Shown here: positions 17,031 to 25,182 of the stretch, one piece after another
How the letters are laid out: the number at the start of each line of letters is the position of its first letter
Numbering within the stretch: position 1 is the stretch's first letter
Assembly (NCBI RefSeq): GCF_009363895.1
Contig: NZ_CP045434.1
Span: 1,488,001-1,552,000 of the forward strand
Direction of reading: 5' to 3'
Length of the DNA: 64,000 nt
Source: Sphingomonas ginsengisoli An et al. 2013
GTDB lineage: Bacteria; Pseudomonadota; Alphaproteobacteria; Sphingomonadales; Sphingomonadaceae
Notes under the pieces: generated by a model
Databases searched by the model: none
What the model was told of the DNA's origin: nothing
What the model saw: the letters and a program-made list of their open reading frames with translations, nothing else
Position numbers and translations under genes: made by a program

Positions 17031-18301
17031 CCCGCGCCCTCGACCACCCGGCCGTCCTTGATCACCAGCCGGACCCGGCGCGTCGCGAGGATGTCCGTGG
17101 TCGGGTCCCCGCCCAGCCCGACGAGGTCGGCGCGCAGGCCCGGCGCGATGCGCCCGCGATCCGCGAGGTGGAAGGCGCGTGCATTGCCCGACGTGACGGC
17201 GGTCATCGCCTCGGCGGGCGCCATGCCACTGGCGACCATCAGCTCGAGCTCGCGCGCATTCTCGCCGTGGGGAAACACCCCGACGTCGCCGCCCGCGCAG
17301 AGGCTGACGCCTGACTTGCGCGCGGCGCGGAAGGACGCACGGCTGAGCGCGACGCCAGCCGGCGCAGGCTCGGCCCCGTTCCATCCGGCGTAGCGCGCGA
17401 CCGCATCGGCGGCGGCAAGCGTCGGGCACAGCGTCATCCCATGCTGCTTCATGCTGGCGAAGATTTCGGGCGTGCCGCCATAGCCATGCTCGATCGTGTC
17501 CGCGCCCGCGGCGATCGCCCGCCGCATCCCTTCGGGCGTGACAGTGTGGACCGCGACCAGCCGGCCGGCGTCGTGCGCCGCCGCCACCGCCGCGCTCATC
17601 TCGGCAAGCGAGAGGGTCGGCCGGCTCTCCTCGCCGCCACGCCAGCGATAGTCGCCGTAGAGCTTCACGACATCGGCGCCCGCGGCGATCTGGCTGCGCA
17701 CCGCGCTGACGATCTCCTCGACCCCGCTCACTTCCTCGGCGCCTTGCGGGATGGCGACACCCGGTTCGAAGCCCTTGGGACCGTAGGCGCCGCGGGCGAC
17801 GATCGCGCGGGTGGCGACGATGAGGTGCGGGCCCGGAACGATGCCCTGGTCGATCGCCTGGCGCAGCCCGACGTCGGCATAGCCAGCGCCCTCGGTGCCG
17901 AGGTCGCGCTCGGTGGTGAAGCCGGCCATCAGCGTCGCGCGCGCGCTCACCACCGCCCGCGCCGTGCGCAGCGCGAGCGGCTCGTTGAGGACCTGCGCGT
18001 CCCACTTTGCTTCATTGTAAGGATGAAGGAAGAGGTGGCCGTGCCCCTCGATCATTCCCGGAATGAGCGTGGCGCCGCGGAGGTCGATCACCTTGGCGTC
18101 AGCCGGCGCCGCGAGCCCCGGGCCGACCGCTTCGATCCGGTCGCCCCGGACCAGCACTTGCCAGCCCGGATGGACCGCGGCGTTGACGCCGTCGAACACG
18201 GCGGCTGGGCGGAGCAGCAGCGCCGGCGGCTCGGCGGCGTGGGCGAGCGCTGCGCTGCCGCCGGCGCACAACAGCGCCAGCGCCTTGAAGACGACCCTCA
18301 T
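17012..18301 (-). CDS. exported metal-dependent amidohydrolase
   Basis: 429 residues from the ATG at 18301, which overlaps the upstream hydrolase stop (ATGA) and starts a signal peptide (VFKALALLCAGGSAALAHAA). The amidohydrolase motifs are in order: GHGHLFLHP (HxH metal pair), VVKLYGDY (likely bridging Lys), VAVHTVTPEG and TIEHGYGG (metal His), and LCAGGDVGVFPHG (catalytic Asp). The C-terminal beta-sandwich includes GRIAPGLRADLVGLGGDP. This type resembles imidazolonepropionase-like and prolidase-like enzymes that act on peptides or cyclic amides. It is coupled to the alpha/beta hydrolase gene, and its 3-prime end overlaps the S45 gene. Confidence 0.9.
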   Translation of the reverse strand: MRVVFKALALLCAGGSAALAHAAEPPALLLRPAAVFDGVNAAVHPGWQVLVRGDRIEAVGPGLAAPADAKVIDLRGATLIPGMIEGHGHLFLHPYNEAKWDAQVLNEPLALRTARAVVSARATLMAGFTTERDLGTEGAGYADVGLRQAIDQGIVPGPHLIVATRAIVARGAYGPKGFEPGVAIPQGAEEVSGVEEIVSAVRSQIAAGADVVKLYGDYRWRGGEESRPTLSLAEMSAAVAAAHDAGRLVAVHTVTPEGMRRAIAAGADTIEHGYGGTPEIFASMKQHGMTLCPTLAAADAVARYAGWNGAEPAPAGVALSRASFRAARKSGVSLCAGGDVGVFPHGENARELELMVASGMAPAEAMTAVTSGNARAFHLADRGRIAPGLRADLVGLGGDPTTDILATRRVRLVIKDGRVVEGAGQSPGR

Positions 18302-19404
18302 TGCGAGCGCGCCAGCAGTTCGACCAGATCCTGCTTCCAGAACTTGGCCCAGGTGTGGGTGCCGTGGCCGTGCGTGTCGGGCGTCTCGGCGATCAGGCGG
18401 AAGCGCGCCGCGGGCATCCGCTTCATCGCCTCGGCGGGAAAAGGCAGGTTGCGCGGGTTGATGAAATCGTCGGCCGAATTGATCCACGTCACCGGCACGC
18501 GGATGCGCTCAAGCGCGGGCCACGGATTGTAGGTCCGCGACGAATCGAGTTGGTAGATGAGGTCGTTGGCGTCGAGCGATGACATGGCGGTGGCGACCCG
18601 CTGCTCGGCGAAGGCGCTGGCGGTCGCCCGGGTCGGATATTGCGCCTGATAGAAAAGTGGCGCTGCGCCGGCGACGAACAGGAGGTTCTCGGCCGAGCGC
18701 AGCCCGGCCAGCGGCGGCGCGGTGTAGTCGCCGTTGCGCCAGGCGGGGTCGGCTTCGATGCCGTTGATCGCCAGCTGCCGCCACATGCGGTTGAGGCCGG
18801 CGATCTCGACCGGCTCACAGGCGAGCGGCATCAGCGCACTGGCGAAAGTCGGGTAGGTTTCGCCCCAGACGAAGCTGTGCATGCAGCCCATCGAGGTGCC
18901 CATGATCAGCCGCAGGTGGGTGACCCCGAGCCCCTCGGTCAGCAGCCGGTGCTGCGCCGCGACCATGTCGGCATAGTCATATTTGGGAAAGCGCATCCGG
19001 AGGCCGTCCGACGGCTTCGACGAGCCGCCGTGGCCGAGATTGTCGGGCAAGATGATGAAGTAGCGGCGGATGTCGAGCGGCTGACCCGGCCCGTACAGCT
19101 CGCTCGCGAACTGCGGCACGAGGAATTGCTTGCCCGTTCCGCCCGTGCCGTGGAGCACCATCACCGCATTGTCGATCTGCCCGGCCGCATCGCGATGCGG
19201 CTGGCCGAGCGTCGTCACGTGCATCCGCACCTGCGGCAGCATTTCGCCGCTCTGGAAGCGGAAATCCTTGAGGACGACGTCCTGCTCATGGGTCGGCCAG
19301 GACGGCGCGGCTGCAACCGTAGTGGGGCGGGCGGCGGGAGGCGGCGTCAGGCCTTGTAGCAACGCGGCGGCAAGCAGTCCCAGCACGATTTTCCCTCCCG
19401 GCAT
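18298..19404 (-). CDS. exported alpha/beta-fold hydrolase related to MetX-type acyltransferases
   Basis: 368 residues from the second in-frame ATG (19404), preferred because a signal peptide starts there (KIVLGLLAAALLQGLTPP). The alpha/beta core shows VMVLHGTGGTG (oxyanion region), the nucleophile elbow GTSMGC, and later WINSADDFINP with the catalytic Asp and DTHGHGTHTW with the His. The GTSMGCMHSF elbow and overall layout match homoserine O-acetyltransferase-like proteins, but the signal peptide argues against methionine biosynthesis. It is translationally coupled to the amidohydrolase, which suggests periplasmic breakdown of a small amide or ester. Confidence 0.85.
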   Translation of the reverse strand: MPGGKIVLGLLAAALLQGLTPPPAARPTTVAAAPSWPTHEQDVVLKDFRFQSGEMLPQVRMHVTTLGQPHRDAAGQIDNAVMVLHGTGGTGKQFLVPQFASELYGPGQPLDIRRYFIILPDNLGHGGSSKPSDGLRMRFPKYDYADMVAAQHRLLTEGLGVTHLRLIMGTSMGCMHSFVWGETYPTFASALMPLACEPVEIAGLNRMWRQLAINGIEADPAWRNGDYTAPPLAGLRSAENLLFVAGAAPLFYQAQYPTRATASAFAEQRVATAMSSLDANDLIYQLDSSRTYNPWPALERIRVPVTWINSADDFINPRNLPFPAEAMKRMPAARFRLIAETPDTHGHGTHTWAKFWKQDLVELLARSQ

Positions 19405-19485
19405 CGGGTGACGATGACGAAGGTTGTAGCCAACCCACACGCCTTTGCGAGCCGCAATGTGGTCGGCGCGCCCGCCGCGCTCAGC

Positions 19486-21105
19486 TCAGCGCAGCGCTTC
19501 GCGCTTCAGCCGGATGCCGGCGCGTTCGCGATCCCAGGTGTCGGCGGTGACCGCTTCCTTGCGCAGATCGGCCTTGAGGACTTTCGCCGAGGGAGTCTTG
19601 GGCAGTTCGTCCAGGATCCGGAAATAGCGCGGGACCATGAAGTAGCTCATGCGCTCGGCGAGGAAGGCCGCGAGCTCGGCGAGGTCGATCGTCTGGCCGG
19701 GGACGGGCGCGACGATCACCATGACCTCGTCTTCGCTATATTCGCTCGGCACGCCGATCGCAGCCGCCTCGCGCACTGCGGGGAAGGCGCAGACCTCGAC
19801 CTCGACCTCGAAGGAGGAGATGTTCTCGCCGCGGCGGCGGATCGCGTCCTTGACCCGATCGACGAAGAAGAAGTTGCCCTCGGCATCGCGGCGGAAGGCG
19901 TCGCCGGTATGGAACCAGCCGTTGCGCCATGCCTCGGCGGTGGCCTCGGGATTGTTGTTGTAGCCGCTGTTGAGCCCCCACGGCCGATCGCTGCGCACCA
20001 GCATCTCGCCGATCTCGCCGACCGCGACCTCGCAATCGTTGGCGTCGACGAGCCGGACCTCGACGCCCGGCCGCACCTTGCCGCAGGTGCCGCGTTCGCT
20101 CGGATTGGCGACCGACACACAGGGCGAGGCGATCTCGGTCATGTTGAAGATGGTGTAGATGTCGATGCCGAACCGTTCCGTGAAGGCCGGCGCCTGGTCG
20201 GTGAAGGGGACCATGAAGGCGAGCTTGACGCCATGCTCGCGGTCGCTTGGCCGGGGCGGCTGCTTCATCAGGAAGGTGGCCATCACGCCGAGCAGGAAGA
20301 CGACGGTGGAGCCCGTCTGCTGCACCGTCTCCCAGAAGCGCTCGGTCGAGAAATTCTCGACGATGGCGACCGACGCGCCGCGCGCCAGCATGACGAACGG
20401 CGGTCCCATCCCGCCGATGTGAAACAAGGGCGCGACGGTCAGGTAGCGATCGTCCTCACCCACCATCGGCCAGCTCTCCGGCCCGGCGTTGGAGAACATG
20501 TGCAGGTAGGAGGAGAGCACGCCCTTGGAGGGGCCGGTGGTCCCCGACGTGTAGATGATCGACTGCAAGTCCCACGGCTGGATCGGCTCGCCCAGTGGTT
20601 CGAGCTGTTCTTCCGCGCCGTCGAGGTCTTCGAAGCGGCTGACGGGGAGCGGCGCTTCGCCGTCAATGTCGGGACCGACCAGGACGATGTGCTCGAGCGC
20701 GGCCAGGTCGACCTCGCCGAGGCGGGCGACGAGGCCGGCGTGGGCCACCAGTATCTTCGCATCGCTATTGCGGATGACGTGCGCCAGCAGATTGCCGCGA
20801 TAGGCGGTGTTGAAGGGCACGAAGACCGCGCCGATGTAGTTGGCCGCGTAGAAGGTGAGCAGGCCTTCGCGGCCGTTGGGGAGCCAGACCGCTAGCCGCT
20901 CGCCGCGTTTGACGCCGAGCCGCTGCAGCCCGACCGCCTTGGCGATCACCCGCCGGCGGACTTCGGCGAACGACCATTCTTCGCCATCCTCGAAGACGAC
21001 GTGAGTCTTGTAGGGGCGCTCGGCCGCGTGGCGGTCGAGGAGGTAGCGCAACACGCACTCGTCGCGATTGGGGATCCTCGGATCGGCGAAGTCGCGGGCG
21101 GTCAT
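19486..21105 (-). CDS. AMP-forming acyl-CoA ligase
   Basis: 539 residues. The adenylate-forming motifs are complete: the P-loop IIYTSGTTGPSKGVL, TIFNMTEIASP (A5-like), GWFHTGDAFRRDAEGNFFF (A7), VDRVKDAIRRRGENIS (A8), and the C-terminal catalytic Lys region TPSAKVLKADLR. It resembles crotonobetaine/carnitine-CoA ligase-like and long-chain ligases. It is the last gene of the catabolic operon, 3 bp after the TetR gene, so it probably activates an acid product of the pathway with CoA. The exact substrate cannot be read from sequence. Confidence 0.93.
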   Translation of the reverse strand: MTARDFADPRIPNRDECVLRYLLDRHAAERPYKTHVVFEDGEEWSFAEVRRRVIAKAVGLQRLGVKRGERLAVWLPNGREGLLTFYAANYIGAVFVPFNTAYRGNLLAHVIRNSDAKILVAHAGLVARLGEVDLAALEHIVLVGPDIDGEAPLPVSRFEDLDGAEEQLEPLGEPIQPWDLQSIIYTSGTTGPSKGVLSSYLHMFSNAGPESWPMVGEDDRYLTVAPLFHIGGMGPPFVMLARGASVAIVENFSTERFWETVQQTGSTVVFLLGVMATFLMKQPPRPSDREHGVKLAFMVPFTDQAPAFTERFGIDIYTIFNMTEIASPCVSVANPSERGTCGKVRPGVEVRLVDANDCEVAVGEIGEMLVRSDRPWGLNSGYNNNPEATAEAWRNGWFHTGDAFRRDAEGNFFFVDRVKDAIRRRGENISSFEVEVEVCAFPAVREAAAIGVPSEYSEDEVMVIVAPVPGQTIDLAELAAFLAERMSYFMVPRYFRILDELPKTPSAKVLKADLRKEAVTADTWDRERAGIRLKREALR

Positions 21106-21108
21106 GGG

Positions 21109-21744
21109 TCAGTCGATCCCGATGAGGCGCAAGCAGGCCTGGACCGCCTGGCCGATGACGAATTCCGGTGTGCGGCGACTGCCCGGGCGGTAGAAATTGG
21201 GGATCCAGCTCAGGATCGCCCCCATCCACACCGACATGGTCGCCGCGTCGGTGAGCGACACCTGTCCCGAGCGCTGGCAATCCTCGACCAGGCGGGCGAC
21301 GCGCAGGTCGAATTCATGGCGAAGGCGCATGATCCGCTGCGCGTCCGAGCGCTCGAGGTTCATCATCTCGCGCTGGTAGACGACGATATAGTCGCTCCGC
21401 TCGATGATGATCCGCGCCACTTCCTCCAAGGCGGCACGCAGCCGCTCGACCGGGGTGCCCGGCACGTCGGCCACCGCGTCGAGCGCGCCGAGCGATTCGG
21501 TGACGCCCATGGCGCAGACCGCGGCGAGGACCTCGCCCTTGTTCTTGAAGTAGGTGTAGATGAACGGCTTGGTGACGTGCAGCTTGTCGGCGACCATTTC
21601 GAGGGTCGCGGCCTCATAGCCCTTCTCGAAGAACAGCGCGCTCGCCTCCTCGAGGATGCGCGCCTTCTTGAAAGCGATCACCTCGGGCCGGATCTGCCGT
21701 CGGCCGCCGTCCTTGGGAACCGCCTTCACGCTACTCGCCACCAT
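21109..21744 (-). CDS. TetR-family transcriptional regulator
   Basis: 211 residues from the ATG at 21744; the frame stays open into the upstream dehydrogenase gene, but the homologous part starts here. The N-terminal helix-turn-helix is typical (LEMVADKLHVTKPFIYTYFK, then NKGEVL). The ligand domain includes RDYIVVYQREMMN-type helices and ends IGQAVQACLRLIGID. It lies 5 bp after the alcohol dehydrogenase and 3 bp before the ligase, inside the operon it presumably controls. The two inverted motif copies at the divergent promoter (27550-27565 and 27631-27648) are its most plausible operators. Confidence 0.92.
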   Translation of the reverse strand: MVASSVKAVPKDGGRRQIRPEVIAFKKARILEEASALFFEKGYEAATLEMVADKLHVTKPFIYTYFKNKGEVLAAVCAMGVTESLGALDAVADVPGTPVERLRAALEEVARIIIERSDYIVVYQREMMNLERSDAQRIMRLRHEFDLRVARLVEDCQRSGQVSLTDAATMSVWMGAILSWIPNFYRPGSRRTPEFVIGQAVQACLRLIGID

Positions 21745-21749
21745 CGTGC

Positions 21750-22922
21750 CTATGCCGCCATCCTGAGGATCTGGAGAATGTCGTCCGCCGAAGTAACCGC
21801 TCGCGGACCCGTTCGACCCCAAATATCGAGCAGCGTATACTCGGCCACCTGTTGGAAGCGATCTTCGCCGACGCCGACTTCCGCCAGCGTCCGCGGCATG
21901 CCGAGACCACGGATGAACTTGTCGAGCGCCTCCGCCGCCGGCACCCCGGGCTGGCCGAGGCAGTCGCTGATCCGCGCCTGGCGCGAGGCATCGTCCTCGG
22001 CGTTCCAGGCGAGGACGTATGGGGCCATGACGCACGAGCAATAGCCGTGGGGCACGTCGCAGGTGCCGCCGAGGATGTGCCCGATCGCGTGGCTCGGTCC
22101 CATCGGCACCCCGCCGATGATGCTGATCATCGATTGCCAGGCGCCGATCTGGCATTTGAGGCGGCCTTCCATGTCGTTGGCGTCGGCCTTCACCCGCGGC
22201 AGGCCCTCGGCGAGCAAGCGCAGCGCGCTGTCGGCAAGGCCGTTGGCGAAGTCGTTCGACTTGTCCGAGCCGAGCGTCTCGACCGCATGGTCGACCGAGC
22301 GGACCCCGGTCGACAGCCACAGCCACTCGGGCGTGTGACGGGTGAGCTGGGGGTCGAGGACGACCATCACCGGGGCCATCAGGCGATGCTCATAGCCCTG
22401 CTTGTGGGCGGTCGCTTCGTCGGTCGAGCCCGACAGCGCATTGAACTCCCCGCCCGACAGGGTGGTCGGCACGCAGATGACGCGGATGTCGGGACCTTGC
22501 GTCACCGGGTTGATCACCTGTCCGTCGTCGGTGACGTAGACGCGCAGCGGCTCGAACGAGGCGATGTCCTGGATGCCGTGCTTCATCAGCAAGGTGACGA
22601 TCTTGCCGGCGTCGGTCACCGACCCCCCACCGACCGTGACGACTAGATCGGCGTCGGCCGCGCGCGCCGCGTTGGTGGCGGCGAGGACGTCGGTGCGCGG
22701 GGCGTGCGGATGGATGCCATCGAAGGTCGCGGCATGACGATCGCCGAGCGCGCGCTCGATCGCGGCGATCTCGTCGGTCTTGTGGCGGAGCGTCGATCCG
22801 GCGAGAATGAAGACCCTCTTGGCATCCTGTCGCTCCGCCTGCTCGCGGATGGCCTCGGCCGCCGGACGCCCGATGCTCACCCGCTCGGTCGCCGTGAAGG
22901 TCATTTCGGTACCCACTTGCAT
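21750..22922 (-). CDS. iron-containing alcohol dehydrogenase (maleylacetate reductase-like)
   Basis: 390 residues from the ATG at 22922, chosen because GAGGAGG lies seven bases upstream. The fold signature is clear: VVTVGGGSVTDAGKI (nucleotide loop), CVPTTLSGGEFNALSG, and the metal region DHAVETLGSDKSND with HAIGHILGGTCDVPHG supplying the histidines. In the superfamily these enzymes interconvert alcohols or hydroxy acids and carbonyls with NAD(P)H; the VPTTLSGGE and GGTCDVPHG segments lean to the maleylacetate reductase branch. Within this operon it could oxidise or reduce a ring-cleavage hydroxy acid. Confidence 0.9.
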   Translation of the reverse strand: MQVGTEMTFTATERVSIGRPAAEAIREQAERQDAKRVFILAGSTLRHKTDEIAAIERALGDRHAATFDGIHPHAPRTDVLAATNAARAADADLVVTVGGGSVTDAGKIVTLLMKHGIQDIASFEPLRVYVTDDGQVINPVTQGPDIRVICVPTTLSGGEFNALSGSTDEATAHKQGYEHRLMAPVMVVLDPQLTRHTPEWLWLSTGVRSVDHAVETLGSDKSNDFANGLADSALRLLAEGLPRVKADANDMEGRLKCQIGAWQSMISIIGGVPMGPSHAIGHILGGTCDVPHGYCSCVMAPYVLAWNAEDDASRQARISDCLGQPGVPAAEALDKFIRGLGMPRTLAEVGVGEDRFQQVAEYTLLDIWGRTGPRAVTSADDILQILRMAA

Positions 22923-22980
22923 CACTCGCCTCCTCGACACGAATAAAATTCGATGCGGCCCGCGGCCGCAAGCGTTTCGA

Positions 22981-24135
22981 TCATTCCGCCCGCAGCAGCC
23001 CCTCGTCCCGCAGCGGCCGCCACTGGTCGTCGGTCATTCCCCATTGACGCAGGGCGGCGGCACCGCCCTGCCCGGCGCTGCCCGGCGTCGAGCGGCGCTC
23101 GGCCGGCGTTCGCGAGAAACGCGGCGCGGCGGAGGGTTCGCCATCGACATAGAGGCGCCGCGCGGCATTGGCCGGATTCGCCTCGGCTTCTTCGAGCGAC
23201 AGCACGGGCGAGACGCAGGCGTCGATGCCGGCGAAGTGCGTCACCCACTCGTCGCGCGTGCGAGTGCGAAAGCGTTCGGCAAGCAGTGCCGAGCGCGCGT
23301 CCCACTGCGCCGGTTCGAGGCGATCGCCGAATTCCTCCGGCTCGAGGCCGAGGGCGCTCAGGAGCGCGTCGTGAAACTGCTGTTCGAGCGCGCCGACCGC
23401 GATGAACTTGGCATCGGCGGTTGCGTAGCAGCGATAGAAATAGGCGCTGCCGTCGAGCAGATTGTGACCGCGCCGATCGTGCCACACCCCCGCCGCCTGC
23501 CAGCCCGCGATCTGGGCAAACAGCAGCGCCGAGCCGTCGAGCATCGCCGCGTCGATGACTTGACCTCGGCCGCTCGAGGCCCGCTCGACCAGCGCGGCGA
23601 GGATGCCGGAGAAGACGAGCATTCCGCCGCCGCCGAAATCCGCCACCAGATTGAGCGGCGGCACGGGCGGCGCACCCGCCGGCCCGATGGCATGGAGCGC
23701 GCCGCTCATCGCCAGATAGTTGATGTCGTGGCCGGCCAAAGTGGCGAGCTCGCCCTCCTGGCCCCAGCCCGACATGCGGGCATAGATGAGTTTCGGATTG
23801 GCGGCGCAGACGGTCGTGGGGCCGAAGCCGAGCCGCTCCATCACGCCGGGCCGGTAGCCTTCGAGCAAGATGTCGGCCTTGGTGAGCAGTTCGTTGGCGA
23901 AGGCGGCGCCGGCCGGTTGCTTGAGGTCGAGTTCGATCGAGGGGCGGCTCCGGTTGAGGACCTGGAAATCGGCCGCGCCGAGATAGGGCGGGGCGCCGGC
24001 GCGCTCGATGCGGAGGACCTCGGCGCCATAGTCGGCCAGCATCATCCCCGCGAACGGCGTCGGGCCCAAGCCGGCGAATTCGACGACACGAATCCCGCTG
24101 AGCGGTCCGCCGCGACTGGCCAGCGCCAGGCTCAT
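22981..24135 (-). CDS. CaiB/BaiF family protein, alpha-methylacyl-CoA racemase-like
   Basis: 384 residues from the ATG at 24135; the start overlaps the micro-ORF stop (ATGA). The motifs GIRVVEFAGLGPTPFAGMML and SRPSIELDLKQP, then AGHDINYLAMSG and NLVADFGGGGM, correspond to the catalytic His and Asp segments of alpha-methylacyl-CoA racemases rather than to CoA-transferases. Racemases of this kind invert the 2-methyl stereocentre of branched acyl-CoA esters before beta-oxidation, which would suit a methyl-branched, terpenoid-like or sterol-side-chain substrate. The family also contains CoA-transferases, so the reaction is inferred. The following dehydrogenase gene is 58 bp away. Confidence 0.87.
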   Translation of the reverse strand: MSLALASRGGPLSGIRVVEFAGLGPTPFAGMMLADYGAEVLRIERAGAPPYLGAADFQVLNRSRPSIELDLKQPAGAAFANELLTKADILLEGYRPGVMERLGFGPTTVCAANPKLIYARMSGWGQEGELATLAGHDINYLAMSGALHAIGPAGAPPVPPLNLVADFGGGGMLVFSGILAALVERASSGRGQVIDAAMLDGSALLFAQIAGWQAAGVWHDRRGHNLLDGSAYFYRCYATADAKFIAVGALEQQFHDALLSALGLEPEEFGDRLEPAQWDARSALLAERFRTRTRDEWVTHFAGIDACVSPVLSLEEAEANPANAARRLYVDGEPSAAPRFSRTPAERRSTPGSAGQGGAAALRQWGMTDDQWRPLRDEGLLRAE

Positions 24136-24227
24136 GCCGTCGGCCAGCTCACGTCGAGGCGCTGGAGCCCGCGGATCGGGAGTCTTTGCCGGGCGGTTGC
24201 GACGAGATCGACGGGGTTTGTGGCCAT
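24132..24227 (-). CDS. 31-residue micro-ORF coupled to both neighbours
   Basis: The gap between the metallo-beta-lactamase-fold gene and the caiB-like gene is filled exactly by an ORF of 31 codons. Its ATG (24227-24225) overlaps the upstream stop as TGATG, and its own TGA (24134-24132) overlaps the downstream ATG as ATGA. The peptide starts MATNPVDLVATARQRLPIRG and ends in DVSWPTA: a short amphipathic basic stretch with no membrane helix or signal. It may be a genuine microprotein, a coupling leader that passes ribosomes to caiB, or the tail of a deleted gene. I recognise no family. Confidence 0.5.
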   Translation of the reverse strand: MATNPVDLVATARQRLPIRGLQRLDVSWPTA

Positions 24228-25129
24228 CAGGCGACGTCCCGCACGTAGAGCGGCCGGAAAGACGACCCCTCGCGGGCGACCCGCACGAGATGCTCGCCGC
24301 CGAAGTGCGCGGGAACGAGCAGCGCGCCACTGTTGGCGACTTGCTCCAGCGTCTGGCGGCGCGAGGCGATGGCCTGCTCGGGGTCCTCGCAGAAGCGGCT
24401 GTTCCAGTCGGGCCGGTGGACCTGCATCGGGTGATGAAGAATGTCGCCGACGAAGAAGGCCGTCTGGTCGGGCGTCCGCACTTCCATCGCCATCTGGCCC
24501 GGCGTGTGCCCCGGTCGGCTGTGCAAGGTCAGGCCCTCGGCGACTTCGAAGCCATCGTCGGCCCATATGGCGCGCGAGGCGTCGATGATCGGCTGGACGC
24601 TGTCCTCGAACACGCCGGCATTCACATATTGTCCCTGCTCGGTCGGGCGCTGCCCTTCGCCCTGTGGGTCCCAATAATCGCGGTCGGCGGTTGGCAGGAC
24701 GTAGCGCGCGTTGCGGAAGGTCGGTTCCCAGCGGTCGTCGACCAGCGTCGTATTCCAGCCGACATGGTCGATGTGGAGGTGCGAGCAGACGACGGTGTCG
24801 ATGTCGCCCGGTTCATAGCCGGCGGCGCGAAGGCGCGCGAGGAAGTCAGTCTCGAGATTGCCAAAGATGGGAATGCCCGGCCGATCCTTGTCGTTGCCCG
24901 CGCCGGTATCGAACAGGATCCGCTCGCGGCCGGTGTCGAGCACCCAGCTCTGCAGGACGCCGAAGATGCGGCCTTCGTCGGGCAGATAGAAGTCGGGCAC
25001 GAACTCGGGCTCGCGGCGTCGCCACTCCTCCTCTTCGTAGCCGGCGAAGAGGAAGTCGGCGCTCGAAAAGCCGCCGCTCCACTCCTCGACCCGCGACACC
25101 TTGATCTTGCCGATGTGGAACTGGTCCAT
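24227..25129 (-). CDS. metallo-beta-lactamase-fold hydrolase (lactonase-like)
   Basis: 300 residues. The zinc-binding motif HLHIDHVG sits in TVVCSHLHIDHVGWN, with LHSRPGHTPGQMAMEV supplying the next metal His, FFVGDILHH the bridging Asp, and VPAHFGGEHLV the last His. Both metal sites look complete. The arrangement matches the quorum-quenching lactonase/alkylsulfatase-like branch of the superfamily. In this operon hydrolysis of the lactone or ester made by the Baeyer-Villiger enzyme is an attractive role, inferred from context. It follows the TonB receptor gene by 53 bp. Confidence 0.9.
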   Translation of the reverse strand: MDQFHIGKIKVSRVEEWSGGFSSADFLFAGYEEEEWRRREPEFVPDFYLPDEGRIFGVLQSWVLDTGRERILFDTGAGNDKDRPGIPIFGNLETDFLARLRAAGYEPGDIDTVVCSHLHIDHVGWNTTLVDDRWEPTFRNARYVLPTADRDYWDPQGEGQRPTEQGQYVNAGVFEDSVQPIIDASRAIWADDGFEVAEGLTLHSRPGHTPGQMAMEVRTPDQTAFFVGDILHHPMQVHRPDWNSRFCEDPEQAIASRRQTLEQVANSGALLVPAHFGGEHLVRVAREGSSFRPLYVRDVA

Positions 25130-25182
25130 GCTGCACTCGAGAGTGCCGGAGCCGCCAACCCCGGCTCTCCTCCTTTTCGACG

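Noticed and set aside
22780..24588. 602-codon plus-strand frame over the dehydrogenase and racemase-like genes
   Set aside because: Shadow frame with Arg/Gly bias; the minus-strand genes carry complete family motifs and coupling.
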